DNA of 40,368 bases, taken from VRUE01 sp036271315. Lineage in GTDB: Bacteria; Actinomycetota; Thermoleophilia; Solirubrobacterales; 70-9. Shown here one piece after another: positions 23,558 through 31,460 of this stretch (positions within the stretch are counted from its first letter, which is position 1; every line of letters starts with the position of its first letter). Both the position numbers and the translations under genes were made by a program. The notes below the pieces were generated by a model, which saw only the letters and a list, made by a program, of their open reading frames with translations, had not been told where the DNA came from and made no database searches. The stretch is from contig DATBAV010000025.1 of NCBI GenBank assembly GCA_036271315.1, forward strand, positions 1 to 40,368. The letters are read 5' to 3'.

Positions 23558-23818
23558 GGCCCTCAGCACCCAGTCCGCGGCACGGTAGACGTGCTCGACC
23601 GCGCCGCGCCGGGGTAGCGTCTCGATCAGCTCGATGCAGCCGAGTTTCTTCAGCACGCGCACGTGGTAGGCGACGCTGCGCAGGTCGAGTTTCATCTCCG
23701 CGGCAATCTGCTTCGGGCTCTTCGGTCCTTCGGCAAGCAGCTCGAGGGCACGCGCGCGGACATCGTTGGAGAGCGCTTTCGCTAAGCGCGGGTCGAGCGA
23801 GTGAAGATGCGATGCCAT
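23555..23818 (-). CDS. ArsR-type winged-helix transcriptional regulator
   Basis: The 87-residue protein is a short winged-helix regulator. It runs LDPRLAKALSNDVRARALEL, then GPKSPKQIAAEMKLDLRSVA with YHVRVLKKLGCIELIET, then RRGAVEHVYRA. The second stretch is the helix-turn-helix and the last is the wing. There are no metal-binding cysteine pairs of the classic ArsR type (only one Cys), so the signal is unlikely to be a soft metal. Other small actinobacterial HTH proteins of this kind act as dimers on nearby promoters. ATG at 23818 was chosen. An AT-rich region with inverted TAACTA/TAGTTA half-sites lies 45-80 bases upstream and is a candidate for its own operator. Confidence 0.85.
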   Translation of the reverse strand: MASHLHSLDPRLAKALSNDVRARALELLAEGPKSPKQIAAEMKLDLRSVAYHVRVLKKLGCIELIETLPRRGAVEHVYRAADWVLRA

Positions 23819-23863
23819 CGCGATCCAGCCTCCCGAGTGGTTTGCGATGTTCAGGATTCAGCA

Positions 23864-23898
23864 TAACTATTTTGAGTAGTTAAGTGAACTTATAGTTA
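23864..23898. promoter_or_regulatory. Candidate operator with TAACTA/TAGTTA half-sites
   Basis: TAACTA at 23864-23869 faces TAGTTA at 23877-23882, and ATAGTTA recurs at 23892-23898. The three copies lie in an AT-rich patch between the diverging ArsR-type gene and clpS. Such repeated half-sites are typical of binding sites for small winged-helix dimers, here perhaps the adjacent regulator. They could also be part of promoter -10 elements. Confidence 0.45.
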
Positions 23899-23965
23899 GA
23901 CAGACGTACGACGCCGGTCGGAAAAGTCGCGGCTGAGGGGAACTTCCGCATAATGCCTGGCGGTG

Positions 23966-24256
23966 ATGTCGACCACGACGGTGGAGAAGCCGCGCAGCGG
24001 GGGGCCCGGCTCGGATCTGGGTGGTGAGTGGCGCGTGATCGTCCGCAACGACAACCACAACACCTTCGATCACGTTGCCCAGACCCTGGCCCGGGTGCTG
24101 CCGGGAGTCTCGTTGGAGCGCGGCCACCAGCTCGCCGACAGCATCCACAACAGCGGCCAGGCGATCGTCTGGTCGGGCCCGCGCGAGCTCGCCGAGCACT
24201 ACTGGGAGCAGCTCGAGACGGCCGGCCTGACGATGGCGCCGCTCGAGCGTGGGTGA
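23966..24256 (+). CDS. clpS: ATP-dependent Clp protease adaptor ClpS
   Basis: The 96-residue protein has a flexible N-terminal tail of about 20 residues and then the ClpS core: WRVIVRNDNHNTFDHVAQTL, followed by ADSIHNSGQAIVWSGPRELA and ETAGLTMAPLERG. ClpS binds proteins with N-end-rule destabilising residues and hands them to the ClpA/ClpC-ClpP protease. The pocket residues N-D and the histidine of IHNSG are present. The position of the second aspartate in the usual NDD is asparagine here. GTG at 23963 directly precedes the ATG at 23966; the ATG was preferred. The stop overlaps the GTG start of the next gene by eight bases, which suggests coupling to an unrelated secreted protein. Confidence 0.9.
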   Translation: MSTTTVEKPRSGGPGSDLGGEWRVIVRNDNHNTFDHVAQTLARVLPGVSLERGHQLADSIHNSGQAIVWSGPRELAEHYWEQLETAGLTMAPLERG

Positions 24257-26975
24257 AGGTCGTCCGGCCCTGGGACGCGTCGCGCTCCTCCTTACCTGCG
24301 CCGCCGGGCTGATCGCGGTCCTGGCCGGTTCCGCAGCGGCCGATCCGGCGCTGCCACCCGGTTTCCAGGACGAAGTCGTCTTCTCCGGCCTTGAACAGCC
24401 GACCAATTTCCGCTTCGCTCCCGACGGCAGGGTCTTTGTCGCCGAGAAGCCGGGAAAGATCCTCGTCTTCAAAAACCTGGAAGACACCAAACCCAAAGTC
24501 TTCGCTGACCTGCGCGGTGACGTCTACGACAACGGTGATCGCGGTCTGCTGGGGCTCGCTCTAGACCCAAAATTCGACAAAGGTCGACCCTACGTCTACG
24601 CGCTCTACACCTGGGATCACGTGCTCGGCAAAAGCTGGGATCCGACCAAACCCGAATACGGCACCCCGGGGGTCAGTGGCGATCCCGGTTGTCCAAGCCA
24701 GAACAGCAGCGCCTCTTGCCTGGTCAGCGGCCGCTTGGTCCGCCTCACCGAAAGCTCCGTCAACCCCAACCACGCGGTTGAAGAAGGCGGCCTTCCGAAG
24801 GAGGACGAACTGCTTGGGGGCTGGTGCCAGCAATTCGGCTCGCACTCGATCGGCGAGCTCCAGTTTGGCCCTGAAGGGGCGCTGTACGTCAGCGGTGGCG
24901 ACGGTGCTTCCTATGAATCGATCCCCGACTACGGGCAGTTGGGCACACCGCCCAATCCCTGCGGCGACCCGCCGACACCGCCAGGGGTTGCCCCGACGAC
25001 CCCAACGGAGAAGGAAGAAGCGCAGGGAGGGGCGCTGCGCTCACAGAACCTGAAACTCCTCAACGGCGCGATCCTGCGGATCAATCCCGACAGCGGCGCT
25101 GCCTTTCCCGGTAACCCGCTGGCAATGAGCGCCGATGAAAACACCCAACGGACGATCGCCAAGGGCTTTCGCAATCCCTTTCGCTTCACCCTCGATCCGC
25201 AGTCCGGACAGATCTACACCGGCAACGTCGGCTCTTCCGAGATCGAGGAGATCGATCATTTCCCGGCGCCGCCGAGCACGCTCTTCAACTCGGGTTGGCC
25301 CTGCTTCGAGGGGCTCGAACGCCAGTTCCAGTTCAAGGAATTGGGCCTCAACGCCTGCAATGCGCTCTACGCGGGTGAACCGACCTCAACCTCGCTGCCC
25401 TTCTTCAGCTATAGCCACGCCCAGTCGGTGGTCCCGGAAGACGAATGCCCGTTTGAATCGGGCTCGGCGATCAGCGGCATCTCGTTCTACGAGGGCAACC
25501 AGCTGCCGCCCAAATACAAAGGAGCGCTCTTCTTTGCCGACGCTGTCCGCGGCTGTATCTGGGTGATGCTGGCTGGCGAAAACGGCGAGCCCGATCCGTC
25601 GACCACCACCCGCTTCCTACGCGAGGGCAAGGTCTACCCCGGCGTGAAGATTGCCGAAGGTCCGGACGGCTACCTCTACTACGCCGACCTCTTCAGTGAA
25701 GAAGGCCTGGGCGACGGCGCGATCCACCGCATCGCTTACCGCCCGAAAGCGCCCATCGTCGACCTGGAAGCCGACCCGCCCTATGGTCACTACGACTCCG
25801 GTGGCGACTTCGAAACCACCCTCGACGCGAGCGCCTCGACCGATCCTGAGGGTCATCCCCTGACCTACGAATGGGACCTCGACGAAGACGGCGCCTACGA
25901 GACCAGCGGGAGTGCCAAGACCAAGACCGTCGCCTACAGCGAAGCTGAACAGTCAGACCGGGAAGCCAACGGCGAAAGCCCGAACCGCGAAGTATCGGTG
26001 CGCGTCAAAGACGACGAAGGCTTCACCAGCGTCGCCCGGATCATCGTCTATCCGGGCGACGAGCCGCCGGCGGTGACGATCACGGAACCGTCCGCCTCCT
26101 ACGAATGGAAAGTCGGCGACAAAATCAGCCTCTACGCGGAAGCGAGCGAATCCAGCGGAGCCCCGATCACCTCGCCGCGGCCCTACTACTGGATCACGCG
26201 CTTGGCGCACTGCCCCGATCCGACGCATCCGGAAGCCTGTCACGTCCATCCGCTGCAGACCTTCGCCGGGATCCGAGCGCCGGAACTCGTTGCGCCGCAG
26301 CACGACTATCCCTCCTACATTGAAGTGATCCTCCGTGTCTCCGACGGGCGCGGGCTCTCGGGGGTCGCCACCCTCAACCTCGATCCGCGCACAGTTGACC
26401 TCTCGCTGGCTTCGGATCCACCCCGCATCGAACTGCTGGCCGGATCGACGAAAGCCGTGTCGCCCTTCACGGTGCCCGAGATCGACGGTTCCGAAATCCT
26501 GCTCTCGGCGCCCGCGACGGCTACGGTCGCCGGCCGAACCTATGCCTTCAGCGGCTGGTCGGACGGTGGCTCCCGGTCCCACCCAATTCCGGTTGGCGCG
26601 GCCCACCAGACCGCGTTCACCGCCTCCTACACCGAGGTCCCGACGGGGGGAGGCACGGGGGCCAACAACGGCGGCGGCGGGAGTGGAGGAGGGGGTGGCG
26701 GCGAAGCCCACGCACCGGCAACCTTGCTGAAGAAGCATCCGCCGAAGAAAACCCGCAGCGCGGTCGCCCACTTCGAATTCGGCTCACTGCCGGGTGGGGC
26801 CGACTTCCTCTGTCGGCTCGACAGCAAGCCGCCCGCCGATTGCAGCTCGCCCAAGAGCTACCGGAAACTGAAATCGGGCAAGCACAGCTTCGAAGTCCGC
26901 GCCGTGGCCGGCGCCCTCGAGGACGCGACGCCGGCAAAGTTCAGCTGGAAGGTGCTGCCGAAGAGGAAGCGTTAG
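24249..26975 (+). CDS. Secreted glucose/sorbosone dehydrogenase-type beta-propeller with PKD and other C-terminal modules
   Basis: The 908-residue protein has a signal peptide (to about residue 31). Residues 38-500 are a soluble PQQ-type glucose/sorbosone dehydrogenase propeller: GLEQPTNFRFAPDGRVFVAE, GDRGLLGLALDPKFDKGRPY, RTIAKGFRNPFRFTLDPQSG, IYTGNVGSSEIEEIDH and GPDGYLYYADLFSEEGLGDG. A PKD domain follows at about 500-600 (LDASASTDPEGHPLTYEWDL), then further beta modules, a Gly-rich linker at about 797-820 and a small C-terminal domain (FLCRLDSKPPADCSSPKSYR). Whether it binds PQQ and is catalytic cannot be told. It acts outside the cell. GTG at 24249 overlaps clpS. Codon use is distinct, with many more GAA and AAA codons than its neighbours. 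Confidence 0.85.
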   Translation: MGEGRPALGRVALLLTCAAGLIAVLAGSAAADPALPPGFQDEVVFSGLEQPTNFRFAPDGRVFVAEKPGKILVFKNLEDTKPKVFADLRGDVYDNGDRGLLGLALDPKFDKGRPYVYALYTWDHVLGKSWDPTKPEYGTPGVSGDPGCPSQNSSASCLVSGRLVRLTESSVNPNHAVEEGGLPKEDELLGGWCQQFGSHSIGELQFGPEGALYVSGGDGASYESIPDYGQLGTPPNPCGDPPTPPGVAPTTPTEKEEAQGGALRSQNLKLLNGAILRINPDSGAAFPGNPLAMSADENTQRTIAKGFRNPFRFTLDPQSGQIYTGNVGSSEIEEIDHFPAPPSTLFNSGWPCFEGLERQFQFKELGLNACNALYAGEPTSTSLPFFSYSHAQSVVPEDECPFESGSAISGISFYEGNQLPPKYKGALFFADAVRGCIWVMLAGENGEPDPSTTTRFLREGKVYPGVKIAEGPDGYLYYADLFSEEGLGDGAIHRIAYRPKAPIVDLEADPPYGHYDSGGDFETTLDASASTDPEGHPLTYEWDLDEDGAYETSGSAKTKTVAYSEAEQSDREANGESPNREVSVRVKDDEGFTSVARIIVYPGDEPPAVTITEPSASYEWKVGDKISLYAEASESSGAPITSPRPYYWITRLAHCPDPTHPEACHVHPLQTFAGIRAPELVAPQHDYPSYIEVILRVSDGRGLSGVATLNLDPRTVDLSLASDPPRIELLAGSTKAVSPFTVPEIDGSEILLSAPATATVAGRTYAFSGWSDGGSRSHPIPVGAAHQTAFTASYTEVPTGGGTGANNGGGGSGGGGGGEAHAPATLLKKHPPKKTRSAVAHFEFGSLPGGADFLCRLDSKPPADCSSPKSYRKLKSGKHSFEVRAVAGALEDATPAKFSWKVLPKRKR

Positions 26976-27269
26976 CTATTCGGCGGCGAGCAGGGTGTGC
27001 CAGCTGGGCAGCAGCGGCAGGTCGTAGAGGTCGATGCAGGAGGCGCGCGCCTTCTCGATTTCCTCCGAGAACCAGTAGCGCTCGAAGTCCGAGCGGCTCT
27101 CCCAGAGCGAGGACTGGCGGAAGGAGAGCGGGTCGTCGACCGCCCGCGTCAACGACCAGCTCTTGGCGCCGTAGGCGGGCATCCGCGCCGCTGCCGGCTC
27201 CCAGAGGTCGAGCCAGCGGTCCGCCCGGAAGGGGGCGATGTGCCAGTCCAGCACGCAAATCTCGCTCAT
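26976..27269 (-). CDS. Small protein, possible dimeric alpha/beta-barrel (ABM-like)
   Basis: The 97-residue protein starts MSEICVLDWHIAPFRADRWL and continues YGAKSWSLTRAVDDPLSFRQ, SSLWESRSDFERYWFSEEIE. The pattern of a first strand, a helix, a tryptophan-rich strand and W-x-S-x-x-D-F-E-R-Y-W is like antibiotic-biosynthesis-monooxygenase (dimeric ferredoxin-like) proteins, where a similar W-x-s-x-e-d-f-x-x-y motif is common. No catalytic residues are obvious. Its ATG overlaps the ccr stop (TGATG), so it is co-translated with ccr. A role in CoA-ester metabolism is possible from context only. Confidence 0.7.
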   Translation of the reverse strand: MSEICVLDWHIAPFRADRWLDLWEPAAARMPAYGAKSWSLTRAVDDPLSFRQSSLWESRSDFERYWFSEEIEKARASCIDLYDLPLLPSWHTLLAAE

Positions 27270-28531
27270 CAGGCGCCCACCTCCGCCCGGATCGCGCCCG
27301 GGCCGTCCTCGTTCTTGCCTTCGCCCTCGGATTCGGCGCCGACCAGGACCGTGATCTTGCCGAGGTGCTTGTTTTCATGGAGCAGTTGGTGCGCCTCGGG
27401 GACACCGTCGAAACCCATCGTCTTCCACAGCACTGGCCGGATCTTTCCCTCCATCATCAGCTGGTTCGCCCGCATGCACTCGTAGGCGTTGAAGGCGTGC
27501 GAGCCGATGATCTGCTTTTGGCGCATCCACAGGTAGCGCACGTCGAAGTCGAGCTGGAAGCCCGAGGTGGCGCCGCAGATGACGACTTTGCCGAACGGCT
27601 TGACGACGAAGACCGAGGTTGGGAAGGTCGCCTGACCGACGTGCTCGAAGACGATGTCGGGGGCATCGCCGAGGATTTCTTTGACTCGCTTGGCGAAGCC
27701 GCGCGAGGCCTTGAAGCGCTCCTTGTCGGCCGTCTTGTCAGCAAGGTTCTCCGGCGTCCTCATCATCTCGCCGAACTCCTTGCGGTTGATGTAGTCGACG
27801 GCGCCGAGTTGCTTGATCAGCTCGCCCTTCTCGTCGGAGGAGACGACGCCGACTGCGTTGGCCCCGGTGGCCTTGCAGAGCTGTACGGCGAAGACGCCGA
27901 GGCCACCGGCCGCGCCCCAGATCAGGACGTTGTGACCGGGCTGCAGCTTGCACTGGTCGATCAGCATCCGGTAGGCGGTGAAGTAGGTGAGGCCGTAGGC
28001 CGAGGAGTCGGCCCAGGAGAGGTTCTGGGGGCGGGGGATCAGCTGCTGAGCCTGCACCTTGGTGAACTGGGCGAAGGAGCCCCAAGTGGTCTCGTAGCCC
28101 CAGATCCGCTGGCTGGGCGCAGCGAGCGGATCGAGCCCGTGCACCTCGACGTCCTCGTAGGAGGCCTGGTTGCAGTGGACGATGACCTCGTCGCCGGGCT
28201 TCCAGCGGGTGACGCCCTCGCCGACCTTCCAGACGATTCCCGAGGCATCGGAGCCGCCGATGTGGTGGCCGTACTCGGGGTGGTCGCCGTAGCCGAAGAC
28301 CGAGACCGGCTTGCCCAGCGCCGCCCAGACGTTGTTGAAGTTGACCCCGGCGGCCATCACCCGCACGATCACCTCGAAGGCGCCGGGCTCCGGTACCTCG
28401 ATTTGCTCGAGCTGGAAGGCGTCGGTGGGCTCGCCCTCGCGCTCCTGGCGGATCACCCAGGCGGCCATCGTCTCGGGCAGGGTGCCGGGCTCGACGTCTA
28501 GCTTCGCGACTGTGCTCGTGTCAACGGCCAA
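27269..28531 (-). CDS. ccr: Crotonyl-CoA carboxylase/reductase
   Basis: The 420-residue protein is a medium-chain reductase of the Ccr group. VRVMAAGVNFNNVWAALGKP, HHIGGSDASGIVWKVGEGV, RIWGYETTWGSFAQFTKVQA, YGLTYFTAYRMLIDQC, NVLIWGAAGGLGVFAVQLCK (NADPH site), VFEHVGQATFPTSVFVVK and YLWMRQKQIIGSHAFNAYE occur in Ccr order. It reductively carboxylates crotonyl-CoA to (2S)-ethylmalonyl-CoA with NADPH and CO2, the key step of the pathway. The CO2-pocket residues known from Kitasatospora Ccr (Asn, Phe-Glu, His) map to N in NFNN, Y-E in GYET and H in GSHA. TTG at 28531 with GGAGG seven bases upstream was chosen; the frame is open to 28600. Confidence 0.92.
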   Translation of the reverse strand: MAVDTSTVAKLDVEPGTLPETMAAWVIRQEREGEPTDAFQLEQIEVPEPGAFEVIVRVMAAGVNFNNVWAALGKPVSVFGYGDHPEYGHHIGGSDASGIVWKVGEGVTRWKPGDEVIVHCNQASYEDVEVHGLDPLAAPSQRIWGYETTWGSFAQFTKVQAQQLIPRPQNLSWADSSAYGLTYFTAYRMLIDQCKLQPGHNVLIWGAAGGLGVFAVQLCKATGANAVGVVSSDEKGELIKQLGAVDYINRKEFGEMMRTPENLADKTADKERFKASRGFAKRVKEILGDAPDIVFEHVGQATFPTSVFVVKPFGKVVICGATSGFQLDFDVRYLWMRQKQIIGSHAFNAYECMRANQLMMEGKIRPVLWKTMGFDGVPEAHQLLHENKHLGKITVLVGAESEGEGKNEDGPGAIRAEVGA

Positions 28532-28617
28532 CTGTGATCCTCCGCGGTCGGTTGGTGGGCAGGCGGGGCGAATCCTACCCAAGGCCACCTGACGCGGCAC
28601 ATGCCTGCGTCCTCCCT

Positions 28618-28669
28618 CGCTTGTGTGCAGAGCACACAGCGCTCGGTGCGTCCTTGACCTGCTTGGTCA
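28618..28669 (-). terminator. Two small hairpins after rmuC
   Basis: Directly at the 3' end of rmuC are a 5-bp hairpin (TGACC-TGCTT-GGTCA, 28655-28669, covering the rmuC stop) and a hairpin with a perfect 7-bp stem (TGTGTGC-AGA-GCACACA, 28622-28638) extended by three more pairs after a one-base bulge. They lie in the 135-base gap before ccr. They could end rmuC transcription before the ccr promoter. No T-run follows. Confidence 0.35.
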
Positions 28670-29845
28670 GGCGGCCTTGGACTCGTCGGATTCGTTTACC
28701 TCAGCGAGGATTGGGCGCACGGCGCGGTCGACCCGATGCGGCTCCTCCAGCTCCTTGCCGGAGGCGGCGCCCATCTCCTCGATGCGGCGCAGCTGCGGCA
28801 TGATCCGACTCTCCAGCGAGCCGACTGCGTCGTCGAAGGATTTGGTCGCCGAGTTGAGCTGGCGCCCGGCCTTGGCGAAGTGTTCGAGGAAGGCGCCCAT
28901 GCGGCTGTGCAGCTCGCGCGAGGCGGAGGCGATCTCCTGGGCCTGCTCGGCGATTTGCTCCTGACGCCAGCCGAGCTCGACCGTGCGCAGCAGGCCGACC
29001 AGCGTGGTCGGCGTCGCGATCAGGATCTTCTGCTCGAGCGCGTAGTCGTACAGCGACGGCTCGGCCTCGAAGGCGGCGTGCAGGGCGGCCTCGGAGGGCA
29101 TGAAGCAGACGACGAAGTCGGGGGTCTCGCCGCTGTCGAACTGGTCTTGATAGCGCTTCGAGGCGAGTTTGGTGATGTGGTCGCGGACCTGGCGGGCGTG
29201 GCGGATCAGCTCGCCCTTGCGGCTGGCGTCGTCCTCGGCCTCGAGCACCTCGAGGTAGGCGTCGAGCGGCACCTTGGAGTCGATCACGACGCGGCGGCCG
29301 GCCGGCAGCATCACGACGGCATCGGGCCGCAGGATTCCCTCGCCGTCGTTGAAGGTCTGCTGCAGCTCGAAGTCGACGTGCTCGGTCATGCCGGCAATCT
29401 CGACGCAGCGCTTCAGCTGCACCTCGCCCCACTGGCCGCGGGTCTGCGGCTGGCGCAGCGCCTTGACCAGGGTCCCCGTCTGGGTGCCGAGGTCGCCGAG
29501 CCCGATCTTCATCTCGTCGAGCAGCGTCCGCACGGCGCCGTCGGCGCTGCGGCGGTCGCGGCTCATAGTCGAGACCTCTTTTTCGATCCGCTCGAGGTTT
29601 TTGCCGATCGGCTCGGTCAGCCGCCGGAACTCGGCCTCGCGCTTCTGCAGCGCCGCCTCGGCCGCTTGCGTGTCGAGCTTGCGCGACTCCTCGTTGACCC
29701 GCAGCAGGTCGGCGACGGCCTTCGAGGTCGCCTCCTGGATCGCCGGGCCGTGGTCCAGCGGCGCCTGCTCTTCTGGCCGGCGGGCGACGACGTAGACGAG
29801 CGCCGCGGCGAGCGCGAGCACGGCGATTGCGAGGACGACGGTCAC
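28667..29845 (-). CDS. rmuC: RmuC-family DNA recombination-limiting protein
   Basis: The 392-residue protein has one N-terminal membrane segment (VLAIAVLALAAALVYVVA), a coiled-coil region at about 35-110 (EESRKLDTQAAEAALQKREA), and the RmuC core. The core runs LVKALRQPQTRGQWGEVQLK with RCVEIAGM, RPDAVVMLPAGRRVVIDSKV, PLDAYLEVLE, RHARQVRDHITKLASKRYQD and PDFVVCFMPSEAALHAAFEA. RmuC proteins limit inversion of short inverted repeats in E. coli and have a nuclease-like fold. That is of interest here, because this window is rich in long inverted repeats. GTG at 29845 was used, preceded by GGTGAG. It is the last gene of an operon after ygfZ and a lipoprotein gene. Confidence 0.92.
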   Translation of the reverse strand: MTVVLAIAVLALAAALVYVVARRPEEQAPLDHGPAIQEATSKAVADLLRVNEESRKLDTQAAEAALQKREAEFRRLTEPIGKNLERIEKEVSTMSRDRRSADGAVRTLLDEMKIGLGDLGTQTGTLVKALRQPQTRGQWGEVQLKRCVEIAGMTEHVDFELQQTFNDGEGILRPDAVVMLPAGRRVVIDSKVPLDAYLEVLEAEDDASRKGELIRHARQVRDHITKLASKRYQDQFDSGETPDFVVCFMPSEAALHAAFEAEPSLYDYALEQKILIATPTTLVGLLRTVELGWRQEQIAEQAQEIASASRELHSRMGAFLEHFAKAGRQLNSATKSFDDAVGSLESRIMPQLRRIEEMGAASGKELEEPHRVDRAVRPILAEVNESDESKAA

Positions 29846-29900
29846 CTCACCGATGTTGACGAGCGGGGCAGACGTAGCGCCGCCGCCTCGAGGCCGCTAT

Positions 29901-30389
29901 TTACGGCAGCAGCAGATCGTTCTCGGAGGAGCTGCGGTACGGGCCGACGGTGAAGCGGACCGGTTTGGCGCTGGGGATGTCGGCGGCGCTGACCTCGTAG
30001 ACGCCGGTTGGCAGCGCCGTGAGCATGGAGTTGTTGCCATTGGCGACGAGTGCCCCTGACTTGGCGTCTTTCGGCCCGCGGACTTCGAGTTTGGAGTTGA
30101 AGTCGGTCAGGTTGGCGGTGACGAAGACGACGTCGACCGGCGCCTTCGACTCCACCTGGGGCTGGGAGGCGTGCTGGTTCTGCGGGATCTGCTGGCTCGG
30201 TTCCGGGCCGATCGCGATTCGCGGCGGCTGCACGGTGATCGCCTTTGGCGTCACCGTGACGCTGACCCGGGTCGGCGGCTGCGGCCGCGGTTCGTTCGGA
30301 TGGGTCTCCGAGCCGCAACCGGCCGCGAGCAGTCCCAGCGCGACGACGACGCAGCCTGCGGCGAAGGCTCTGCCTCTCCCACTTCCCAT
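29901..30389 (-). CDS. Lipoprotein, unknown function
   Basis: The 162-residue protein has a lipoprotein signal with lipobox LAAGC near residue 25 (GCVVVALGLLAAGCGSETHP). A proline- and glutamine-rich stretch follows to about residue 78 (PRIAIGPEPSQQIPQNQHAS), which could span part of the wall. Then comes a beta-rich domain (VDVVFVTANLTDFNSKLEVR, then NSMLTALPTGVYEVSAADIP) that resembles a small Ig-like fold. It lies 11 bases after ygfZ and 55 bases before rmuC. I do not recognise a family, and nothing links it to their roles except co-transcription. Confidence 0.8.
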   Translation of the reverse strand: MGSGRGRAFAAGCVVVALGLLAAGCGSETHPNEPRPQPPTRVSVTVTPKAITVQPPRIAIGPEPSQQIPQNQHASQPQVESKAPVDVVFVTANLTDFNSKLEVRGPKDAKSGALVANGNNSMLTALPTGVYEVSAADIPSAKPVRFTVGPYRSSSENDLLLP

Positions 30390-30400
30390 CGGGGCGGAAT

Positions 30401-31354
30401 CTAGCCGAAGGGCAAGTCGACTACGCGAGCCGTAACGCCATCTTCACCTACGAGTAGCTCGGCGCCGGGCTCTGCCTCGCGCCGCACGATCGCCAACCCG
30501 ATCGGTCCGTGGGCGGGGGAGACGCAGCTGCTGCCGAGCTTGCCGACCTCCTTGTCGCCAAGCGAGAGCGCCGCTCCAGGCTCGGCGGGGCCGCTGAGCC
30601 GGAGCCCGCGCAGGTGCCGATTTGGCTTGCCCTTGTAGTGGAGGCGGGCGACTGTCTCCTGGCCGATGTAACAGCCCTTCTCGAAGTTGACCGCGGCGGC
30701 GACGATGCCGGCCTCGGCGGGCATGGTGGCCGTGTCCATCTCGCTGCCAAAGCGGGGAAAGCCGCTCTCGATCCGGACGATCTCGGCCGCGACGGGGTCG
30801 ACGGCCGGCGCGCCGGCCGCGGCCAGGGCGACGATCAGCCGCTCGCGGTCCGCGGCATGCGGGATCAGGTCGATGCCCAGGGCTGTGCCGACCGCAGGGC
30901 ACTCGATCCCATCGACCGCGATCTCTTCATGGCAGTACGCGGGCAGGGGGGAGGAGCCGGCCAACTCGGCGCTGCGCGGCCCGATCAGCGAGACGATCGC
31001 CCGCTCGGCGCTCGCGTCGACGACATCCGCATCGCGCCCGATCTTGTACATCTCGAGATGCCGCCGAGCAGCCGCCAGCGCCTCTGGCTCGGTGTCGATC
31101 CAAATCTTCTCCCCGCTCACCGCCAGCACCCGCATGTCGGCCTGCATGTGCCCCTTGCGATCGAGCAGCGCCGCGTAGCAGCCTTTACCAGGGGTCAGCG
31201 CCTCGATGTCGTTGGTCAGCTGCCCCTGCAGGTACTCGGCAGCTTCCGACCCCGTCACCAACAGCTTCCCCCGATCCGAGCGATCGACCACCCCGCACTC
31301 TTCGCGCAGCTGCCTGTACTGGGCATCGATCTCAACCGCAACAGCTTCAGCCAT
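30401..31354 (-). CDS. ygfZ: YgfZ/GcvT-like folate-binding iron-sulfur protein maturation factor
   Basis: The 317-residue protein has the GcvT-like folate-binding fold. RGKLLVTGSEAAEYLQGQLT is the N-terminal signature, and KGCYIGQETVARLHYKGKPN is the diagnostic YgfZ/CAF17 motif with its conserved cysteine (K-G-C-Y-x-G-Q-E). MQADMRVLAVSGEKIWIDTE and RIESGFPRFGSEMDTATMPA match the middle part. YgfZ helps assemble or repair certain 4Fe-4S proteins such as radical SAM enzymes. FbiC, a double radical SAM enzyme, is encoded later in this window, which is an interesting but unproven link. ATG at 31354 is the first start in frame with family-like sequence. It heads the operon with the lipoprotein and rmuC. 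Confidence 0.92.
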   Translation of the reverse strand: MAEAVAVEIDAQYRQLREECGVVDRSDRGKLLVTGSEAAEYLQGQLTNDIEALTPGKGCYAALLDRKGHMQADMRVLAVSGEKIWIDTEPEALAAARRHLEMYKIGRDADVVDASAERAIVSLIGPRSAELAGSSPLPAYCHEEIAVDGIECPAVGTALGIDLIPHAADRERLIVALAAAGAPAVDPVAAEIVRIESGFPRFGSEMDTATMPAEAGIVAAAVNFEKGCYIGQETVARLHYKGKPNRHLRGLRLSGPAEPGAALSLGDKEVGKLGSSCVSPAHGPIGLAIVRREAEPGAELLVGEDGVTARVVDLPFG

Positions 31355-31382
31355 ATGCCAATTCTAGGAAGCGGTTGAGATG

Positions 31383-31447
31383 GGCAGTGGGGATGACTCC
31401 GGCCGAGCCTCCCCGCTGTTGCTCGGGGCGGAGTCATCCCCACTGCC
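31383..31447. repeat. 65-bp inverted repeat in divergent region before mntR-type gene
   Basis: Perfect 19-bp arms (GGCAGTGGGGATGACTCCG at 31383-31401, complement at 31429-31447) enclose a 27-base middle with a second 6-bp stem (CCGAGC/GCTCGG). It sits between ygfZ (minus) and the regulator (plus), where no transcript should need to end. A terminator is therefore unlikely, and an operator or a palindromic repeat element is more plausible. Confidence 0.7.
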
Positions 31448-31460
31448 TTTGCCACTTGTT

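Noticed and set aside
26840..28501. 553-residue plus-strand open frame opposite ccr
   Set aside because: Antisense shadow of ccr and its neighbour, with Leu/Asp/Val-rich sequence typical of the complement of high-GC genes.
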